A program made the position numbers and the translations under genes. Positions 59,047-64,000 of a DNA stretch of 64,000 nucleotides are shown in pieces. Position 1 is the stretch's first letter. Each line of letters starts with the position of its first letter. This stretch comes from Gimesia benthica (GTDB taxonomy: Bacteria; Planctomycetota; Planctomycetia; Planctomycetales; Planctomycetaceae), in contig NZ_CP043930.1 in the NCBI RefSeq assembly GCF_009720525.1, positions 5,530,001 to 5,594,000 on the forward strand, in the 5' to 3' direction. A model generated the notes under the pieces. It saw only the letters and a program-made list of their open reading frames with translations, made no database searches and had not been told where the DNA came from.

Positions 59047-60573
59047 CTAATCAACCTGCGGTGCCAGGCTGCCATAAGCCCAGGGGTTATTATTGAACGC
59101 CGGTGCCGCAGGACGCTCGGGCTGTTCGTCCGGCGTCAACTGTTTAGACAGTTCCACCGCCGCTTCAACCATCTGGGGACCCGCCGTGGTGACCAGGTTA
59201 CTGTAACTGGTCAGCCGGGTTTCGTAGCCGCCTCCGTTCTTGTCGAACGCCTCTTTCGTGGGCACATAACCGACGCAACCGTTCGCCAGTGAGACCGGGA
59301 ACGTGATCGGAAACGGACTGCCCGCTTTGATGTCCAGACCCAGCTGGCAGAAGAATTCCGCGGGATCGGTCAACAGGACCACCGGGCCGATCTGGATCGC
59401 CTGCACTTCCACTTTCGCTACCGGCTCCTGTTGTAGCCGGGCATCCAGCAGGACGGTCTCTTTCGCGAAGATCCAGTCGGTCGCGCTCGACTTCGCGGGC
59501 CCCGCTTTGACGACTTCCACCGCCTCGGCCACATGTTCGGGCGTCGGCTTGCGGCGGGGAATCTCCAGCATTTTGACTTTGCTGGCAATCGTTTTGAAGT
59601 TGCCACGTGGCATCGAGAGCAGTACTTTCACCGCCTCGGCCCCAATCCGTCCGCCTACAAACCGGGCCGACTCTTCACTGGGGCGTCGCTGATATTTCGA
59701 AAGGTTATCCACCTGCGTCACATCGCCCGACGCACCGGCCAGGAAGACCAGCGTCACATCTTTCCCGAAGAAGCCGCGAATCACCTGTTCCACATAATAG
59801 ATGTAATTGGCCGAGATCCCGCCCGGGTTGGTTGTGGCGTGACACACGAAGTTCACGATACACCCTTTGAGCTGCCCTTGTTCATCCCAGACGCCGATCA
59901 CGCCAACTTCCGGATCGACGGGACCGGCCGGTTTCACAATATCCGGATTCCCGGGCCGCGGATGCGTAAAGGTCAAACCGTTCCGCATGAAGAACCGGCG
60001 GTTGAAGGCCACCTGTTCTTCAATCCCCACACCCGCTCCACATTCAGACGCACTCCGTTTTTTGTACGCTTCGCAGATCGCTTCCACACTCTGATCGACG
60101 ACCGTTTCCAGGTAGGCAGTGTCAGCCGTCGATGATTTTTCATAAGCCAGTTCCTGCACGAATTTCGAAGCATGATCGTATTCGCCGGGCAGAATCATGC
60201 CCATCGGACCGGAAGAGTGTGAGTGTGTCGCGTGCAGCAGAATCGAGTTCGCCGGAATCTTGCATTTGGCTTCGACCCGTTCGCGGATTTCGTCTACGGT
60301 GACTCTGCGGATAAACAGCGCATCCAGGCTGACGACTGCCACCACGTTGGTGCCGTTATCAAACACAGCCGCCCGCGTTTTGCAGGGATCGTGAAACGAA
60401 CGATGAAACGATTTCCCGTAACCGCCCGGCTGTTCCATGCCGATCTCCGGCGTGATGTCACGCTCGGCGAAACCGACTTTCACCTGGGGCGTCTCAGCCG
60501 CGCTGGTGTCGGCAGCGGTAAGAATCAGGACAGAGAGGGTGACGGCAGTGCAAAACAGGAAGCGCATTTTCAT
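59047..60573 (-). CDS. Exported neutral/alkaline ceramidase-like protein
   Basis: 508 residues with a signal peptide ending near TSAAETP. N-terminal VGFAERDITPEIGMEQPGGYG, LHATHSHSSGPMG (zinc-ligand His region) and VNFVCHATTNPGG match the N-terminal domain of neutral/alkaline non-lysosomal ceramidase, which planctomycetes carry in many divergent copies. The substrate may not be ceramide. Weak ribosome site. Its stop abuts repeat A3. The Gfo/Idh/MocA gene lies upstream on the same strand, separated by a repeat-bearing 224-base spacer. Confidence 0.85.
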   Translation of the reverse strand: MKMRFLFCTAVTLSVLILTAADTSAAETPQVKVGFAERDITPEIGMEQPGGYGKSFHRSFHDPCKTRAAVFDNGTNVVAVVSLDALFIRRVTVDEIRERVEAKCKIPANSILLHATHSHSSGPMGMILPGEYDHASKFVQELAYEKSSTADTAYLETVVDQSVEAICEAYKKRSASECGAGVGIEEQVAFNRRFFMRNGLTFTHPRPGNPDIVKPAGPVDPEVGVIGVWDEQGQLKGCIVNFVCHATTNPGGISANYIYYVEQVIRGFFGKDVTLVFLAGASGDVTQVDNLSKYQRRPSEESARFVGGRIGAEAVKVLLSMPRGNFKTIASKVKMLEIPRRKPTPEHVAEAVEVVKAGPAKSSATDWIFAKETVLLDARLQQEPVAKVEVQAIQIGPVVLLTDPAEFFCQLGLDIKAGSPFPITFPVSLANGCVGYVPTKEAFDKNGGGYETRLTSYSNLVTTAGPQMVEAAVELSKQLTPDEQPERPAAPAFNNNPWAYGSLAPQVD

Positions 60574-60719
60574 GAGAAAACTCGATCTTGATCAGGTGGG
60601 AAAACAGGAGGAACGATTTCCTCATTGTAAGCAGAATCAAAATCGGGCCGCTACTGAAGAAAGTTAAGAAATTCGCGCAGCAGCGAAATTTCTCAAACGA
60701 AATGAATTGACAGAGCGAA

Positions 60720-60749
60720 CACCGTTGGACAAGCCAACGGTGCCACCCA
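60720..60749 (-). repeat. Hairpin repeat family D, copy 3
   Basis: Arms CACCGTTGG (60720-60728) and CCAACGGTG (60734-60742) around ACAAG, followed by CCACCC. The GGGTGGCAC flank is on the right, so this copy is inverted relative to copy 1. A stem pair is C-G where copy 1 has T-A. Confidence 0.88.
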
Positions 60750-60797
60750 GTCGCTGTGCTGAGGCCATCGTGTTTTTCTACCGCGTATATAGCAACC

Positions 60798-62090
60798 TTA
60801 CACCAGTTCGTAAGGTTTACGGTATTCCTTGGAGAGCCATTTAGCGGCATCAGCATCACCCACGATGGTTTCCTGTTTCGGATCCCATTGGATCTTCTTA
60901 CCGGTCCGCACGGCGATGTTACCGAGGTGACAGACTGTGGCGGAACGATGTCCGATGCTGATGTCAGCGGCCGGCTTTTCGCGGGTCTTGATGCACTCAA
61001 TGAAATTGTTGACGTGCGCGATGTTCGCATCACGGTTCACAATCTTGGGCACATCGACTTCTTTCAACAGCTCAGGTGGATTCGCAATGATGCCGCCGCG
61101 GTAGACGAACAGGCTTCCCTTTTCGCCCACGAACTCGGTTCCCTGTTTCTTGCTTGGGGTGCCGGGAACCTGGCGACAGTTCATGACGACGCCGTTGTCA
61201 TACGTGTATTTGATGTTGGTGGTATCGGGAGTTTCGTACCAGCCATCGGGATTGAAAGTAGCCGAACCTTCTGCACTCACGGGACCGCTTTCATCCATCC
61301 CCAGTCCCCACTGTGCGATATCCAGATGGTGGGCACCAAAGTTGGTCTGCTGGCCGCCACTGTAATCCCAGAAGAAACGGAACAGGTAGTGCACCCGGTT
61401 TTTGTTGTAGGGACGCTCCGGTGCCGGCCCCAGCCAGCGGTCAAAGTCGAAACCTTGTGGCGGTGCACTGTCGGGAACCGGCTTGCCGGCCCGTGCGATC
61501 CAGTTGGGACCGGGCAGGGTGACGTTCACGGTGTGAATCTTACCCAGGAGACCCGACTGTACCAAGTCGACGGCCAGTTTGAATTCCTTGCCGCTGCGCT
61601 GCATGGTGCCCGTCTGGACAACACGGTTGTTTTTCCGTGCCGCGTCAATCATCACGGGACCTTCATCAACCACGAGTGTCAGCGGTTTTTCACAGTAGAC
61701 ATCCTTGCCGGCTCGACAGGCTTCGACCGTCATCTTGGCGTGCCACTGGTCAGGCACAGTCACGACAACAGCGTCAATGTCTTTGGAATCGAGCAGTCGG
61801 CGATAATCGTCTGTCTTCACGGCCGACTTGTTGGCGTTCTTTTTCAGATAGGCGTCTGCTTCGGCGAGGTAATTCTGATCCAGGTCACACAGTGCTTCGA
61901 TGTTGTTGAGGAAGTACTTCATGTTGTTCCGCGGGCCACCCTGGTTACCAACGCCGATCATGCCGATCCGCACGCGTTCGCTGGGGGGGACTGCCGCGAA
62001 AGTAGAGCGATAGCTCTTGGCAGTCAGGCCCATGAAGAGACCGCTGTAAACCGATTTTTTCAGAAAGTGACGACGTGACATTTGCGACAT
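60798..62090 (-). CDS. Tat-exported Gfo/Idh/MocA family oxidoreductase
   Basis: 430 residues; GAGGA eight bases before the ATG. The twin-arginine signal MSRRHFLKKSVYSGLF suggests export with bound NAD(P). Rossmann motif RIGMIGVGNQGGPRNN, substrate/catalytic motif EKPLTLVVDEG, and the C-terminal GAHHLDIAQWGLGMDESGP block are present. Family members oxidise or epimerise sugars and inositols. The exported form is a planctomycete hallmark. Neighbours (beta-helix, ceramidase-like) suggest extracytoplasmic glycan or lipid degradation but prove no pathway. Confidence 0.9.
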   Translation of the reverse strand: MSQMSRRHFLKKSVYSGLFMGLTAKSYRSTFAAVPPSERVRIGMIGVGNQGGPRNNMKYFLNNIEALCDLDQNYLAEADAYLKKNANKSAVKTDDYRRLLDSKDIDAVVVTVPDQWHAKMTVEACRAGKDVYCEKPLTLVVDEGPVMIDAARKNNRVVQTGTMQRSGKEFKLAVDLVQSGLLGKIHTVNVTLPGPNWIARAGKPVPDSAPPQGFDFDRWLGPAPERPYNKNRVHYLFRFFWDYSGGQQTNFGAHHLDIAQWGLGMDESGPVSAEGSATFNPDGWYETPDTTNIKYTYDNGVVMNCRQVPGTPSKKQGTEFVGEKGSLFVYRGGIIANPPELLKEVDVPKIVNRDANIAHVNNFIECIKTREKPAADISIGHRSATVCHLGNIAVRTGKKIQWDPKQETIVGDADAAKWLSKEYRKPYELV

Positions 62091-62279
62091 GAACAGATTC
62101 CTCGAGCGACGGAAAAATAATATGAATGACCGGCGATTTCCTGCAGAAAATCGCCCTGATTGTTATCCAGCGGGACCGCTTATCATAGCAGCACCCGGAC
62201 CTGAGTCAATTAGATTCAGATCGGAGTATTCCTCTCATTTTGATGCGATGAGGGGAGCGTGGCTAGTGAACCAGGGACT

Positions 62280-63707
62280 CTACTTATGCGATACCTTTTT
62301 ATAAAGGTTGTTCACGATTTGATTGTCCTTACCGCCGATGATCTCGAGCGCCTGGGCGTTATCGCTGTCGGGCAGATCGGTAGAAATCAGGCAGTCTGAC
62401 ACGCGACTCTCGGAGACGTTCTTCAGCAGCAGTCCTGTGGTGGAATAATCGAGAATCGAACAACCCACGATATTCATCCGTCGCGAATCTCGCACTTCAA
62501 AAGCGACCCGCTCGTCGCCGGTCCCGTTGATATGGTTGCCGCTGATCGTGCAGCCGTCACAGTTCGTAAACAGCATGCCGACCTGGGCCGTACTTCCGTC
62601 GCCATAGTGATAGCGGGGATTCCGGTCGAGCACGTTATTCGAGATCAGAATGTTGTTGCAGTCGTCAACGCGGATATTGTGCGTGTAACCCTTCCACATC
62701 GTGTTGCCGGTCACTGTGACACCGCGGGCACTGGTGATTTCGATATTGGTCTGCACATCCGAAAGCACATTGTCGGCGATGGTGATATTTCCGTCCCGAT
62801 GCTCTTTAGAGTGGGGGCGAATACGGGCATTTTCATTAATCCGGATGTTGGCAGAACCGGGAGCATTATGATCGTGTTGAATCGTGCAACCCACAATCGC
62901 GATCTCTCCGACCATCGCACCTTCGGAATCGATCAGTACGTTCGCCGTCGGTTTCGAGTTTTCATCACCCATGTTGCCTTCAATGTCACAGGTGCCGATC
63001 TGAATGTTGCGGATGTCACCTTTGTCGACAACCACGCCTCCGCCGGCGTTATAAGAAATATGACAGCCAATGATATTCGACTGATGGATGCTCACGTGAT
63101 CGTAATACACGCCCGCTCCCCGGTTCTCATACAGGTGGCAGTTGGAAACGATCACGTTCCGGTTACGTTTGGTAAAGTGAATCGCATGCAGCGCGCGACG
63201 GATCGTCAATCGCGTGAGCGTGATCTGCATGGTGCCCGTCGCTTCGATGCCGCAGGCTTCCGCATGATCGCCCACAATCTCCAGTCCATCGACCATGGGG
63301 GACCGCTGATTTTGCCAGACGTTTTCTTTCACCGTATGCGGGCTGGCGGTTCCCTCATGCGTGCCAATGAAACGAAACGCGGGGCCGGGGCCAGCCTTGA
63401 TGATCGTGGCGGTGCCGTCAGAACTGATCGACGTCGGCCCCAGTTTGTCGAGGTCAACAGTGATGGTCTTCGTCAGACGGTAGACCCCTTTGGGAAAGAC
63501 GATCTGCCCCTGCTTTGAATCGACGGCTCGCTGGATGGCGTCGCTGTCATCGGCTGCGCCGTCCCCAAGTGCACCAAAGGCTTTGACGGTGGTGTCGAGT
63601 GCCGGGGGCTTCTCGCTGGACTGATTCTGAGACTGCGTCTTGGGAGACATAATCAACAGACAGCTGAGAACCAGCAGCGTTGAAACACAGATCACGATGC
63701 TGCGCAT
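62280..63707 (-). CDS. Secreted right-handed beta-helix protein (pectate lyase-like)
   Basis: 475 residues; AAGGTGA six bases before the ATG. Signal peptide ends near PKTQSQ. VKAFGALGDGAADDSDAIQRAV and GQIVFPKGVYRLTKTI are the pectate lyase/GH28-type entry, followed by stacked coils such as HQSNIIGCHISYNAGGGVVV, VTGNTMWKGYTHNIRVDD and ISGNHINGTGDERV. Likely an extracytoplasmic polysaccharide lyase, hydrolase or binding protein. Catalytic residues cannot be assigned. Same strand as the two downstream genes but with a 189-base gap. Confidence 0.88.
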   Translation of the reverse strand: MRSIVICVSTLLVLSCLLIMSPKTQSQNQSSEKPPALDTTVKAFGALGDGAADDSDAIQRAVDSKQGQIVFPKGVYRLTKTITVDLDKLGPTSISSDGTATIIKAGPGPAFRFIGTHEGTASPHTVKENVWQNQRSPMVDGLEIVGDHAEACGIEATGTMQITLTRLTIRRALHAIHFTKRNRNVIVSNCHLYENRGAGVYYDHVSIHQSNIIGCHISYNAGGGVVVDKGDIRNIQIGTCDIEGNMGDENSKPTANVLIDSEGAMVGEIAIVGCTIQHDHNAPGSANIRINENARIRPHSKEHRDGNITIADNVLSDVQTNIEITSARGVTVTGNTMWKGYTHNIRVDDCNNILISNNVLDRNPRYHYGDGSTAQVGMLFTNCDGCTISGNHINGTGDERVAFEVRDSRRMNIVGCSILDYSTTGLLLKNVSESRVSDCLISTDLPDSDNAQALEIIGGKDNQIVNNLYKKVSHK

Positions 63708-63917
63708 GGGAGTTCACCTTGATGATTCACGGGAGAGATTTCAAAAGTAAGAGTGACGGTAATATTGTAAGCGGATTCCCACTCGAATCTCAAACAGAGT
63801 CGGGAAGAATACTCCTTTCCGGCAAGATTCACTCGGAGCCCCCCTTCCTTTTCCGCGGAGACTGGATTATGTTGAGCAGCAGACGGTAACTCCTTCTTAT
63901 TCAAAAGCGTGACTGTG

Positions 63918-64000
63918 ATGATTGATCGACCCGACGAATCCGAATTTACTCCCGGCGACCGCGAACTGCTGCAGCTGCATACCCGCTGGATGCGTTTTGC
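63918..64000 (+). CDS. Unidentified protein, first 27 codons only
   Basis: Opens at ATG 63918 (an in-frame GTG lies just before, at 63915) and runs off the window. The visible part starts MIDRPDESEFTPGDRELLQL and ends HTRWMRF. The 'ELLQLHTRWMRFA' stretch recalls the first helix of nucleoside/guanine deaminases, but this is too short to call. Divergent from the beta-helix gene; the 210 bases between hold their promoters. Confidence 0.45.
   Translation, partial: MIDRPDESEFTPGDRELLQLHTRWMRF

Noticed and set aside
60756-62078. 440-codon plus-strand open frame
   Set aside because: Mirror of the Gfo/Idh/MocA gene, which has Rossmann and catalytic motifs.
62532-63518. 328-codon plus-strand open frame
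   Set aside because: Mirror of the beta-helix gene.

Overview
The window looks like chromosomal DNA of a planctomycete, probably close to Gimesia. This rests on lineage-typical gene content: four secreted sulfatases, a DUF1559 prepilin-like protein, a giant DUF1080/PVC-type cytochrome c protein, a redoxin-cytochrome-copper monooxygenase fusion, a Tat-exported Gfo/Idh/MocA oxidoreductase and TIM-barrel epimerase, and Cys-rich small proteins. I saw no rRNA, tRNA, CRISPR array, prophage or insertion sequence.

Layout. 0-9 kb: the start of a glycosyltransferase cut by the window edge, then mostly minus-strand exported or housekeeping enzymes (redoxin fusion, lactonase, rhodanese, sulfatase, metallophosphoesterase). 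9-17 kb: an Nramp-like transporter followed 7 bases later by an unusual sulfatase, a 1.1 kb non-coding stretch, a DUF309 protein, a DUF900 lipoprotein esterase and a third sulfatase. 17-25 kb: a convergent STAS/HDOD pair, an M42 peptidase, hemL, a PQQ-propeller protein and an ABC1/UbiB-type kinase. 25-39 kb: the 1251-residue DUF1080/cytochrome protein, mcsB, trpE, a second Nramp-like transporter, a HIT protein and pyruvate carboxylase. 39-51 kb: a methyltransferase, the fourth sulfatase, a basic repeat protein with a Trp/Cys-rich core, a DUF817 membrane protein, DUF1559 and a GntR/LacI-type regulator. 51-57 kb: a four-gene co-directional cluster encoding a GcvH-like lipoyl carrier, a 2[4Fe-4S] protein, a squalene-hopene-cyclase-like class II terpene cyclase, and a DUF116/polyprenyl synthase fusion. 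57-64 kb: a golvesin-like secreted protein, an AT-rich HNH-like gene that looks recently acquired, a ceramidase-like enzyme, a Gfo/Idh/MocA oxidoreductase, a beta-helix protein and the first codons of another gene.

What stands out. (1) The 51.3-56.7 kb cluster joins lipoyl/iron-sulphur redox parts to isoprenoid chain synthesis and cyclization; I know of no described pathway with this composition, and it is my best candidate for an undescribed system. (2) The intergenic spaces between 40 and 61 kb hold at least four families of short dispersed repeats. One is a 9-bp-stem hairpin whose stem pairs covary between copies, and one copy of it sits inside a larger composite repeat. (3) The G/C balance of the + strand changes sign at about 35-38 kb regardless of gene direction, as expected near a replication terminus.

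All functional calls come from reading motifs; no database search was possible. Start codons were chosen by Shine-Dalgarno spacing and the position of signal peptides.
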